DNA of 5,156 bases. It comes from Deltaproteobacteria bacterium. GTDB lineage: Bacteria; Desulfobacterota; WTBG01. Below the pieces are notes generated by a model. That model ran no database searches and was not told where the DNA came from. It saw only the letters and a program-made list of their open reading frames with translations. The DNA lies in NCBI GenBank assembly GCA_013139225.1, contig WTBG01000226.1:1-5156 (forward strand). Reading direction: 5' to 3'. This document shows, one piece after another, positions 1-5,156 of the stretch (positions are counted from its first letter, which is position 1; each line of letters opens with the position of its first letter). The position numbers and the translations under genes are program-made.

Positions 1-205
1 ATTTTTCCTGATCCTTAAATGTAAAATAAGAAGAGGAGATTTTATGGCCTCTTTTGAGACTAAAAAAGTGTACCTTATACTTTTTTGATGCTGAGGACTT
101 GATGGATTGATTCTGCTCATCCTGAGAGATGGTAGGTAATTCTAAAGGAACAGTATTTATACTTACAAAAATGATAAGAGGTATAAGACAGGCAAAGAAT
201 TTCAT
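1..205 (-). CDS. Partial CDS, putative exported protein of unknown function (5' end only)
   Basis: A reading frame opens with ATG at 205 on the minus strand and stays open for 68 codons to the left edge, so the C-terminal part is missing. The N-terminus (MKFFACLIPLIIFVSINTV) resembles a Sec signal peptide or membrane anchor: one Lys, then about 16 mostly hydrophobic residues. The only early Cys is at residue 6, too close to the start for a lipobox. After it comes a polar, Ser/Lys/Gln-rich stretch (about residues 25-45) and then a basic and aromatic segment (KKYKVHFFSLKRGHK). I recognise no family. There is no clear Shine-Dalgarno sequence before the ATG, and an AT-rich hairpin lies inside the frame, so the gene is plausible rather than proven. 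It is transcribed away from leuS. If real, the product would be exported or membrane-anchored; anything more is guesswork. Confidence 0.45.
   Translation of the reverse strand, partial: MKFFACLIPLIIFVSINTVPLELPTISQDEQNQSIKSSASKKYKVHFFSLKRGHKISSSYFTFKDQEK
62..86. repeat. AT-rich inverted repeat with A- and T-tracts (hairpin)
   Basis: AAAAAAGTGTA at 62-72 can pair with TATACTTTTTT at 76-86 across a three-base loop. All 11 positions pair if one G-T wobble is allowed. A run of six T ends the right arm, and the opposite strand also ends in six T. The shape resembles a weak bidirectional intrinsic terminator, but the stem has only one G-C pair. It lies inside the partial minus-strand reading frame, so it may be chance in AT-rich coding DNA. 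Confidence 0.4.
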
Positions 206-356
206 CAGTATTTTTAGAAAATGTTCACAGTACATACAATTTTGTTTGCTGAATTTAAACTTACCATAGACAAAAAATTAAAGTCAATTGCAAAAATTGA
301 TAAAGCAATATGTCATTCTTTATTTGTTGGTAAATAATGGTTTTAAATAGAACTTT

Positions 357-385
357 TTGCCTTGCTAAAGATTCGCTCTTATGTT
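357..385 (+). promoter_or_regulatory. Candidate sigma70-type promoter for leuS
   Basis: TTGCCT (357-362) and TATGTT (380-385) are separated by 17 bases. Each matches four of six consensus bases. Transcription would start near 392 and give a leader of roughly 70 nt before the leuS ATG. The DNA is so AT-rich that partial matches are common, so this is only the best-placed candidate. Confidence 0.25.
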
Positions 386-431
386 AGAAAAATCTACGTT
401 TAATGGCAAATTCAGGAATTAAGAGATTAAG

Positions 432-446
432 GAATTATCATAATTC
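432..446. repeat. Small perfect palindrome just upstream of leuS
   Basis: GAATTA (432-437) and TAATTC (441-446) form a perfect 6-bp inverted repeat around TCA, ending 15 bases before the leuS ATG. The octamer AGGAATTA also occurs twice as a direct repeat, at 414-421 and 430-437. The site could be an operator or a weak hairpin near the ribosome binding site. No known regulator motif is recognised and chance is possible. Confidence 0.3.
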
Positions 447-461
447 TCAATTGGAATCTAT

Positions 462-3041
462 ATGGCAGAAACATATAACCCGGAAGAAATTGAAAATAAG
501 TGGCAAGAGTACTGGAATAAACAGAAGCTGTTTGAGGTTAGTGAAGATTCTGGCAGGAAGAAGTACTATTTGCTGGAGATGTTCCCCTACCCCTCTGGCC
601 GGATTCACATGGGGCATGTGAGGAATTATTCTATTGGAGATGTAATTGCGCGTTACAAGATGATGCAAGGTTATAATGTCCTCCACCCTATGGGATGGGA
701 TGCTTTTGGCATGCCGGCAGAAAATGCTGCCATTGAGAGCGGGGTTCACCCGGCGAAATGGACATACGAGAACATAGATTACATGAAGAAACAACTTAAG
801 AGAATGGGGTTCAGTTATGATTGGAATAGGGAACTGGCTACCTGTGATGTCCTCTATTATAAGTGGGAACAGTGGATCTTCCTGAAGATGTATGAAAAAG
901 GATTGGTTTATAAAAGAAAATCGTTCGTTAATTGGTGCGAAAGATGTCAGACCGTTTTGGCCAACGAGCAGGTGGAAGGGGGGCTCTGTTGGCGCTGCGG
1001 ATTAGAAGTAACTCAGAAAGAGCTAGAGCAGTGGTTTTTTAAGATTACAGATTACGCCGAAGAGTTACTCGACTATTGCGATAAACTCACCGGGTGGCCT
1101 GAGAGAGTAATTGCCATGCAGAAAAACTGGATTGGCAAAAGTGAAGGGGCAGCAATTGATTTTCCACTTGAGGGAAGAGACCAGAAGATTACAGTTTTTA
1201 CTACCAGGCCAGACACCCTTTTCGGTGCAACCTTTATGAGTCTGGCCCCGGAGAATCCTCTTGCACTGGAACTTTCTAAAGGAACAGCACAGGAAGAAGC
1301 TGTGAAATCGTTTGTCGAGAAGGTTGTAAAGCAAGATAAAATCACAAGATCCGCTGACGATTTGGAAAAAGAGGGGGTTTTTACAGGTGCTTATTGCATC
1401 AATCCTGTTTCTGATCATAAGATGCCCATTTATGTTGCCAATTTTGTTCTCATGGAATATGGGACAGGTGCAGTTATGGCGGTTCCAACCCATGACCAGA
1501 GGGATTTCGAATTTGCTGTAAAATATGGATTGGAGCGCATTGTAGTTATTCAGCCGAAAGAAGAGGAACTTCGTCAGGAGGAAATGAGGGAGGCTTATCT
1601 AGATGAAGGGGTAATGGTAAACTCAGGACACTTTAATGGGATGCATAATGTTAAAGCAATGGATGCCATTATCAACTATTTAGAAGAAAAGGGCTGTGGG
1701 AAGAGAACTGTCAACTATCGACTCAAAGACTGGGGCATTTCCAGACAGAGGTATTGGGGAAACCCTATCCCTATTATTTACTGTAAGAGCTGCGGAACGG
1801 TTCCTGTTCCCTATAGTGATTTGCCAGTGATTTTGCCGCATGATGTTGAGATAAAAGGTATGGGAGGGTTCCCTCTTAAAGATTGTAAGGAGTTTGTAGA
1901 TACCACCTGCCCGAAGTGTGGAAGTTCTGCACAAAGGGAAACCGATACCATGGACACTTTTGTTGAATCTTCTTGGTACTTTGCACGTTATACATGTCCT
2001 CAATGTGATACCTCACCTCTTAATAGCAATAAGGTTGATTTTTGGATGCCTGTGGATCAATATATCGGGGGTATTGAGCATGCAGTGCTCCACTTGCTTT
2101 ATGCAAGGTTTTTCACTAAGGCTTTAAGAGATATGGAATTGATAAAGGTAGATGAGCCCTTTAAAAATCTCTTAACTCAGGGGATGGTCTGTAAAGAGAC
2201 TTTAAAGTGTGAGGTTCATGGATGGCTTTATCCCGAGGAAGTGGTAGAAGGATGTTGTCCCCACTGTCATCAACCGGTTCAGGTGGGACGAATTGAGAAG
2301 ATGTCCAAGTCAACGAAAAATGTGGTAGATCCCGAATCATTGATTAAACATTATGGTGCTGATACTGCCAGGCTATTCTGTCTCTTCGCGGCTCCACCGG
2401 AGAAAGATTTGGATTGGAGTGACCAGGGGGTAGAAGGTGCCTTCCGGTTCCTCAATCGGGTCTGGCGGATGGTAGCAGATCATTTTTCTATCCTTGAACA
2501 CGTAAAACCTTTTGATGGAAACGCTGCTCTTGATGAACGGTTGGTAAAACTTCGCTTTAAAACACATGCTACCATAAAGAAGGTGACTCATGATATTGAG
2601 GATAGATTCCATTTTAATACTGCAATAAGCGCTATTATGGAGTTGGTCAATGCCATTTATCAATTTGATCTTACCAGCATGAAGGATGAACAGGAACTTG
2701 CTGTTATAAAAGAAGCTATTGAGACAGCTGTTCTTCTTCTTTCCCCAATAGCGCCCCATATTACAGAAGAACTGTGGAAGAAACTGGGAAAGCAGGAGAG
2801 CATATTTAAGGCATCCTGGCCTCACTATGATGCTGCAGCCATCATTGAAGAAGAGATCTTGATCGTGATACAGGTCAATGGGAAATTGAGAAGCAGAGTG
2901 ACTGTACCAGTCGATTCTCCAGAGGAAGAGATAAAGAAAATTGCGCTATCTGACGAGAAAGCACGCAAGTGGATTGAAGGCAAAGAAATTAAAAAGGTTA
3001 TCGTTGTGCCAAAGAAATTGGTCAATGTGGTGGTAAAATGA
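462..3041 (+). CDS. leuS: Leucyl-tRNA synthetase
   Basis: LeuRS attaches leucine to tRNA-Leu in the cytoplasm using ATP and removes misacylated products by editing. The protein has 859 residues, normal for the bacterial enzyme. Class I signatures are present: HMGH (49-52, the HIGH motif) after PYPSGRI, and KMSKS (613-617). The CP1 editing domain shows the Thr-rich TTRPDTLFG (247-255) and HDQRD (344-348), whose first Asp (345) corresponds to the conserved Asp that binds the substrate amino group. RQRYWG (428-433), DTFVESSW (498-505) and GGIEH (536-540) are family hallmarks. Cysteine pairs at 159/162 with 176/179, and 441/444 with 483/486, suit zinc knuckles like those of Thermus-type LeuRS. 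Another possible site, C583/H586 with C599/C602, lies in the leucine-specific region just before KMSKS. The C-terminal domain is complete (QVNGKLR, 804-810). ATG 462 is the only start after the in-frame TAA at 441; a weak GGA (453-455) precedes it by six bases. lptE follows 104 bases downstream, probably cotranscribed. Confidence 0.98.
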   Translation: MAETYNPEEIENKWQEYWNKQKLFEVSEDSGRKKYYLLEMFPYPSGRIHMGHVRNYSIGDVIARYKMMQGYNVLHPMGWDAFGMPAENAAIESGVHPAKWTYENIDYMKKQLKRMGFSYDWNRELATCDVLYYKWEQWIFLKMYEKGLVYKRKSFVNWCERCQTVLANEQVEGGLCWRCGLEVTQKELEQWFFKITDYAEELLDYCDKLTGWPERVIAMQKNWIGKSEGAAIDFPLEGRDQKITVFTTRPDTLFGATFMSLAPENPLALELSKGTAQEEAVKSFVEKVVKQDKITRSADDLEKEGVFTGAYCINPVSDHKMPIYVANFVLMEYGTGAVMAVPTHDQRDFEFAVKYGLERIVVIQPKEEELRQEEMREAYLDEGVMVNSGHFNGMHNVKAMDAIINYLEEKGCGKRTVNYRLKDWGISRQRYWGNPIPIIYCKSCGTVPVPYSDLPVILPHDVEIKGMGGFPLKDCKEFVDTTCPKCGSSAQRETDTMDTFVESSWYFARYTCPQCDTSPLNSNKVDFWMPVDQYIGGIEHAVLHLLYARFFTKALRDMELIKVDEPFKNLLTQGMVCKETLKCEVHGWLYPEEVVEGCCPHCHQPVQVGRIEKMSKSTKNVVDPESLIKHYGADTARLFCLFAAPPEKDLDWSDQGVEGAFRFLNRVWRMVADHFSILEHVKPFDGNAALDERLVKLRFKTHATIKKVTHDIEDRFHFNTAISAIMELVNAIYQFDLTSMKDEQELAVIKEAIETAVLLLSPIAPHITEELWKKLGKQESIFKASWPHYDAAAIIEEEILIVIQVNGKLRSRVTVPVDSPEEEIKKIALSDEKARKWIEGKEIKKVIVVPKKLVNVVVK

Positions 3042-3047
3042 TCTTAT

Positions 3048-3149
3048 ATGGGGTTCAGGATGCTGAAAGAGGAAACTAAAAGCCAGTTGTCAAGGACCAG
3101 AATAAAGATTTGCCCTGCTCCCTTTAAGTTTGTTGGAGTTATCTCATGA
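3048..3149 (+). CDS. Possible 33-codon small ORF overlapping the lptE start
   Basis: A frame from ATG 3048 to TGA 3147-3149 encodes 33 residues beginning MGFRMLKEETKSQLSRTRIK. Its stop overlaps the lptE start codon in an ATGA arrangement (3146-3149), the geometry of translational coupling. The frame fills nearly the whole leuS-lptE gap. Against it, no strong Shine-Dalgarno sequence precedes 3048, the peptide is basic and featureless, and I recognise no family. It may be a short leader peptide coupled to lptE, or simply chance. Confidence 0.2.
   Translation: MGFRMLKEETKSQLSRTRIKICPAPFKFVGVIS
3135..3138 (+). promoter_or_regulatory. Shine-Dalgarno sequence for lptE
   Basis: GGAG at 3135-3138 lies seven bases before the lptE ATG at 3146. 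It is the clearest ribosome binding site in the window and fixes the lptE start, since an in-frame TAA at 3125-3127 blocks any upstream start. Confidence 0.65.
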
Positions 3150-3661
3150 GCAAAACGGTAGGGGTTCTTATCTCTCTCCTCTGCATCTTTGGGATTATAG
3201 GTTGTGGCTACCATTTTATTGGTCAGAGCGAAGTCCTATCTGGCATTCATACCGTTGCTATCCCCTATTTCGAAAATGATAGTTATGAGCCTGGACTGGA
3301 AAGATATATGACAGAAGCTTTAGTAAATGAATTTGTTAAAAGCAAGACTGTTTCCATTGTAGACGAAGGGGATGCAGATGCAGTCATCAGGGGAAAGATA
3401 GAGCTTTTTAAGGAATTTGTCATCGCCTATGATAAAAATGATAGAGCTTTGGAATATCTTCTCCAGGTGGAGCTTGATGTAACTTTAGAAAAGAGAGATA
3501 CAGGTGAAGTCATCTGGAGAAACAAGGAGCTCTCTCATTTTGAAGAGTATAGAGTTTCTTCTGAAATAGCTGTGACAGAGGCTAATAAGGGATATGCAAT
3601 AAGAAAAACTGCTGTTGAGATGGCTGAGAGAATTCACGACAGTATTATTGAGGGGTTTTGA
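3146..3661 (+). CDS. lptE: LPS-assembly lipoprotein LptE
   Basis: LptE is an outer-membrane lipoprotein that plugs the LptD barrel and helps insert lipopolysaccharide into the outer leaflet. The 171-residue product starts with a lipoprotein signal peptide: Lys 3, a hydrophobic stretch (5-18) and a lipobox IIGC with the acylated Cys at residue 20. The mature end reads CGYHF, typical of the family. VAIPYFENDSYEPGLE (about 37-52) matches the conserved N-terminal strand-turn region of LptE proteins from deltaproteobacteria-like lineages, followed by a helix (MTEALVNEF). A pattern of alternating beta strands and a long C-terminal helix (about 144-168) completes the expected fold. Length is normal. 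The residue after Cys 20 is Gly rather than Asp, which in Lol-system bacteria favours sorting to the outer membrane. The gene lies between leuS and holA, a context I recall from Geobacter-like genomes. Assignment rests on motifs and context. Confidence 0.88.
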   Translation: MSKTVGVLISLLCIFGIIGCGYHFIGQSEVLSGIHTVAIPYFENDSYEPGLERYMTEALVNEFVKSKTVSIVDEGDADAVIRGKIELFKEFVIAYDKNDRALEYLLQVELDVTLEKRDTGEVIWRNKELSHFEEYRVSSEIAVTEANKGYAIRKTAVEMAERIHDSIIEGF

Positions 3662-3666
3662 TTTCT

Positions 3667-3688
3667 AAACCACGAAGTGCACGAAGAA
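3667..3688 (+). repeat. Left terminal inverted repeat with tandem CACGAAG
   Basis: AAACCA at 3667-3672 is followed by overlapping CACGAAGTG (3671-3679) and CACGAAGAA (3680-3688), a nine-base-period tandem. It pairs in inverted orientation with 3916-3933. It begins six bases after the lptE stop. Confidence 0.6.
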
Positions 3689-3701
3689 AAAAGGGTAATA
3701 G

Positions 3702-3905
3702 TTTAATTACAAGGAAATTCCATTTGAAAAACAGATTAAAATTTTGATTCCGAATAAAACGCATCTATTCCAAGTTGGAGAATGTTTGATTCATTTTGAT
3801 GAGCATTTGTTTTCAGGATTGAAGGCTATAGAAAGAGTTTCACTAATTCATGAAGCAGAACTTCCAGTCCTTTAAAATCTCTCAGGATTAAAAGTAGTCT
3901 TATAA
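3702..3905 (+). pseudogene. Fragment of a GxxExxY / PD-(D/E)XK family gene
   Basis: The frame from 3702 has no start codon of its own and reads through 57 codons to TAA (3873-3875), then nine more to TAA (3903-3905). Its translation resembles the middle and C-terminal part of GxxExxY proteins (PDDEXK_3 nuclease-like family, about 125 residues). PFEKQIKI matches the strand before the core. LKAIERVSLIHEAELPVL (3819-3872) matches the family's ELKAIE...IHEAQLLSYL, and NLSGLKVVL after the first stop continues as the family's KLSGLKVGLL. The N-terminal third with the GxxExxY motif is absent. The expected acidic residues are altered: the family E of ExK is Gly (G39 in SGLKA) and the preceding IDF is IHF. 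With internal stops and a missing start this is a dead remnant. The match is made from memory, not a search. The product of intact family members has no firmly established function that I know of. Confidence 0.65.
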
Positions 3906-3906
3906 T
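3901..3906 (+). promoter_or_regulatory. Possible -10 element (TATAAT) upstream of holA
   Basis: A perfect TATAAT lies 37 bases before the holA ATG and would place a transcript start near 3912. No good -35 is found at 16-18 bases (the 17-base position reads TCTCTC) and there is no extended TG. It lies within the tail of the GxxExxY remnant, so if active, holA would use a promoter supplied by that unit. Confidence 0.2.
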
Positions 3907-3915
3907 TATATTGTA

Positions 3916-3933
3916 TTCTTCGTGATCTGGTTT
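3916..3933 (-). repeat. Right terminal inverted repeat
   Basis: TTCTTCGTG (3916-3924) and TGGTTT (3928-3933) are the reverse complements of CACGAAGAA and AAACCA in the left repeat, separated by three bases here instead of seven. It ends ten bases before the holA start. Confidence 0.55.
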
Positions 3934-3943
3934 ATCTAATTCT

Positions 3944-4936
3944 ATGAAACCTTTGGAACTACAAAAAGCAATTAAAAAGAGGAACCTTTCTCCTCTTTAT
4001 TTTTTTTATGGTGAGGAAACCTTTCTGATCGATAAAATAGTAAGCGAGATAAGGGAAGAGTTTGTTGACCCCGACCTTTCCAGTTTTAATCTCAATATTT
4101 TTTATGCAAAGGAAAGTAAACCACAGGATATTATAAATTCAGCAAGGACCCTTCCTCTTCTGAGTGATTATAGACTGGTTGTAATTAGGGAAGCTGATCA
4201 GCTGAAATCATCATCCTGGCAAGATTTTTTATCTTATTTTGAAAATCCTTCCTCTTCGACTTGTTGTGTCTTTTGTGCTGAGAATATGGTGCTAAAAGCC
4301 GCACTCCTTAAAGCATTTAAAAAAAAAGGGGTGGTGGTGAGGTTTTATCACCCTTTTGACAGGGAAATTCCTGAGTGGATTAGGAAAATTGCAAAAGAGT
4401 TTAATAAGAAAATCAGTAGAGAAGCAGTAGCTTTATTGAGTGTAGAGTTGGAAAATGATTTGCAGAAAATTTATAATGAGCTGCAGAAAGTAGCTATCTA
4501 TGTGGGAGAAAAGGCTCTAATTGAGAGTGATGATGTTAAGGAAGCGATAGCTGATGTCAGAGGGGTTACGATCTTTAATCTGGTTGATTGCATCGGCAGC
4601 AAAGACAGAGAAGGTGCTTTGAATGCATTGAGAAAGTTATTAGAAGCGGGTGAGTATCCACTTAAGATGCTTACTATGATTACTCGTCAAATGAGGTTGT
4701 TAACAAGGGCAAAGGAGATGCTTAAAGAAGGTTCTTCCCATGAAGATGTGGGAAGAAAGTTAGGTATTCGCGGTTTTTATTTGAAAGGATTCTTAAAACA
4801 GGTGAATGTATTTTCTCTTTCTCATGTGGAGGCTTGTTTCACATGCCTTTTCTGCTCTGATTGGAAGCTTAAATCAAGCAGGATTGACAAAAAGCTCATA
4901 ATGGAGAAATTGATTGCAGATTTGTGTGCACTTTAA
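3944..4936 (+). CDS. holA: DNA polymerase III subunit delta
   Basis: The delta subunit is the 'wrench' of the clamp loader: it opens the DnaN sliding clamp so that it can be loaded on primed DNA. At 330 residues it has the usual length. The start of the fold shows SPLYFFYGEETFLIDKI (16-32), the degenerate nucleotide-binding region of delta. ARTLPLLSDYRLVVIREAD (67-85) is the conserved segment ahead of the Walker-B-like strand. The middle domain has ENDLQKIYNELQKV (170-183) and IFNLVDCIGSKD (210-221). The C-terminal collar domain has KLLEAGEYPLKMLTMITRQM (231-250) and ends DWKLKSSRIDKKLIMEKLIA (306-325), all family-typical. ATG 3944 is the first in-frame start after TGA 3923-3925, but no Shine-Dalgarno sequence is obvious. 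A nine-A run followed by GGGG (4319-4331) encodes KKKG at 126-129. The stop overlaps that of convergent rpsT. The name rests on motif pattern and context. Confidence 0.93.
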   Translation: MKPLELQKAIKKRNLSPLYFFYGEETFLIDKIVSEIREEFVDPDLSSFNLNIFYAKESKPQDIINSARTLPLLSDYRLVVIREADQLKSSSWQDFLSYFENPSSSTCCVFCAENMVLKAALLKAFKKKGVVVRFYHPFDREIPEWIRKIAKEFNKKISREAVALLSVELENDLQKIYNELQKVAIYVGEKALIESDDVKEAIADVRGVTIFNLVDCIGSKDREGALNALRKLLEAGEYPLKMLTMITRQMRLLTRAKEMLKEGSSHEDVGRKLGIRGFYLKGFLKQVNVFSLSHVEACFTCLFCSDWKLKSSRIDKKLIMEKLIADLCAL

Positions 4937-5156
4937 GCAGCCAGGAGCCTGTTAACCATTTTAGTAAGACGCGAAATCCTGCGTGAAGCCGTTTTTTTAT
5001 GGATAATCCCTTTAGACACTGCTCTGCTTATAGAAGAGATGACTTTCTTTAGTTGGGAGTGAGCGTCTTCGTTGTTCTTAGTTTCAAGCACTACAAGCAG
5101 GTTTTTAATCCGGGTCTTTATAGAAGATTTTATCGCTTTGTTATAGTGATATATCT
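4933..5156 (-). CDS. rpsT: 30S ribosomal protein S20, partial (3' part)
   Basis: S20 is a primary-binding protein of the small ribosomal subunit that contacts 16S rRNA and helps its assembly. The minus-strand frame enters at the right edge and ends at TAA (4935 down to 4933), giving 73 complete residues. S20 is usually 85-90 residues, so about 12-17 N-terminal residues and the start lie outside. The sequence is Lys/Arg-rich and helical. It shows AIKSSIKTRIKNLLVVLE (residues 7-24 of the visible part) and the diagnostic AVSKGIIHKKTASRRISRL (45-63), equivalent to the family's SKGVIHKNTAARKKSRL. The gene converges on holA, and the two TAA stops overlap by four bases (4933-4936), so there is no intergenic terminator. 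Any rpsT terminator would have to lie within the holA 3' end; none is apparent. Confidence 0.95.
   Translation of the reverse strand, partial: IYHYNKAIKSSIKTRIKNLLVVLETKNNEDAHSQLKKVISSISRAVSKGIIHKKTASRRISRLTKMVNRLLAA

Larger units (their letters stand above)
206..461. other. Divergent AT-rich intergenic region upstream of leuS
   Basis: These 256 bases separate the divergent starts of the minus-strand partial gene and leuS, so promoters in both directions are expected here. For the minus strand the best match I find is TTGACT (287 down to 282) with a poor TAAGTT -10 (263 down to 258) at 18-base spacing. A candidate leuS promoter and a small palindrome are listed separately. I see no T-box specifier or antiterminator sequence, tRNA or other structured RNA, and no ORF with a credible ribosome binding site. 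Confidence 0.6.
3667..3933. mobile_element. Inverted-repeat-bounded 267-bp unit between lptE and holA
   Basis: The left end (3667-3688) reads AAACCA, then CGAAGTG, then CACGAAGAA. The right end (3916-3933), read on the minus strand, is AAACCA, then GAT, then CACGAAGAA. The two ends are thus inverted copies differing by a short internal change of about four bases. The left end also holds two CACGAAG copies nine bases apart. The unit starts six bases after the lptE stop and ends ten bases before the holA ATG, filling the gap. It encloses a broken GxxExxY-type gene. From memory, CACGAAG-type repeats often flank GxxExxY genes in environmental bacterial genomes. No transposase and no clear target-site duplication are visible, so calling it mobile is inference; it would be a decayed or non-autonomous element. 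Confidence 0.45.

Noticed and set aside
44..88. 14-codon frame MASFETKKVYLILF with a good GAGGAG six to eight bases upstream
   Set aside because: It is very short, lies opposite the better-supported minus-strand frame, and the purine-rich motif can be explained by chance.
386..461. T-box leader controlling leuS
   Set aside because: The leader is too short and lacks the conserved T-box and antiterminator sequence; no Leu specifier structure is seen.
403..621. Plus-strand ORF of 72 codons starting in the leuS leader and overlapping the leuS start out of frame
   Set aside because: It runs 160 bases into the well-supported leuS frame, has no ribosome binding site and encodes no recognisable protein.
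1065..1493. Minus-strand ORFs of 90 and 142 codons within leuS
   Set aside because: They are antisense shadows of the conserved leuS coding sequence and resemble no family.
2373..2825. Minus-strand ORF of 150 codons within leuS
   Set aside because: It is antisense to the LeuRS KMSKS-to-anticodon-domain region, with no ribosome binding site or family features.
3671..3688. CRISPR repeat or iteron array
   Set aside because: There are only two seven-base copies nine bases apart plus one inverted distant copy; no spacers, array or replication gene adjoin them.
4937..4990. Intrinsic terminator between holA and rpsT (T-run at 4991-4997 nearby)
   Set aside because: The region is rpsT coding sequence with no GC-rich stem next to the T-run, which encodes the Lys codons of the conserved IHKKT motif.

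Overview
This window looks like a core-genome segment of an AT-rich, diderm (LPS-making) bacterium. It carries, in order, a divergent partial gene for a possible exported protein (minus strand), leuS, lptE and holA (plus strand), and the 3' part of rpsT (minus strand). The LPS-assembly lipoprotein LptE implies an outer membrane with LPS. As I recall, the order leuS - lptE - holA with rpsT beside it occurs in Geobacter-like Desulfobacterota/Desulfuromonadota, so a relative of that broad group is my best guess. The phylum is inferred from gene order and protein flavour only; no marker was searched.

Layout. Positions 1-205 (minus) are the first 68 codons of an unrecognised protein with a signal-peptide-like N-terminus, running off the left edge. 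Positions 206-461 are an AT-rich divergent intergenic region with at best weak promoter matches and a small palindrome just before leuS. Positions 462-3041 encode a full-length leucyl-tRNA synthetase with both class I signature motifs, an editing domain and several zinc-type cysteine pairs. A 104-base gap follows, containing a 33-codon reading frame whose stop overlaps the lptE start. lptE (3146-3661) is a complete lipoprotein gene. Positions 3662-3943 hold the most unusual part: a decayed gene fragment of the GxxExxY / PD-(D/E)XK family, bracketed by inverted copies of a CACGAAGAA-containing terminal sequence, which fills the whole gap between lptE and holA. holA (3944-4936) encodes the delta subunit of the DNA polymerase III clamp loader. 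It converges on, and overlaps by four bases, the stop of rpsT (4933 to beyond 5156), which encodes ribosomal protein S20.

The intact genes are housekeeping functions: tRNA charging, outer-membrane LPS export, replication clamp loading and the small ribosomal subunit. They share no pathway; the plus-strand genes probably form a loose operon. I see no convincing new multi-gene system. The point most worth following is the inverted-repeat-bounded GxxExxY remnant between lptE and holA.
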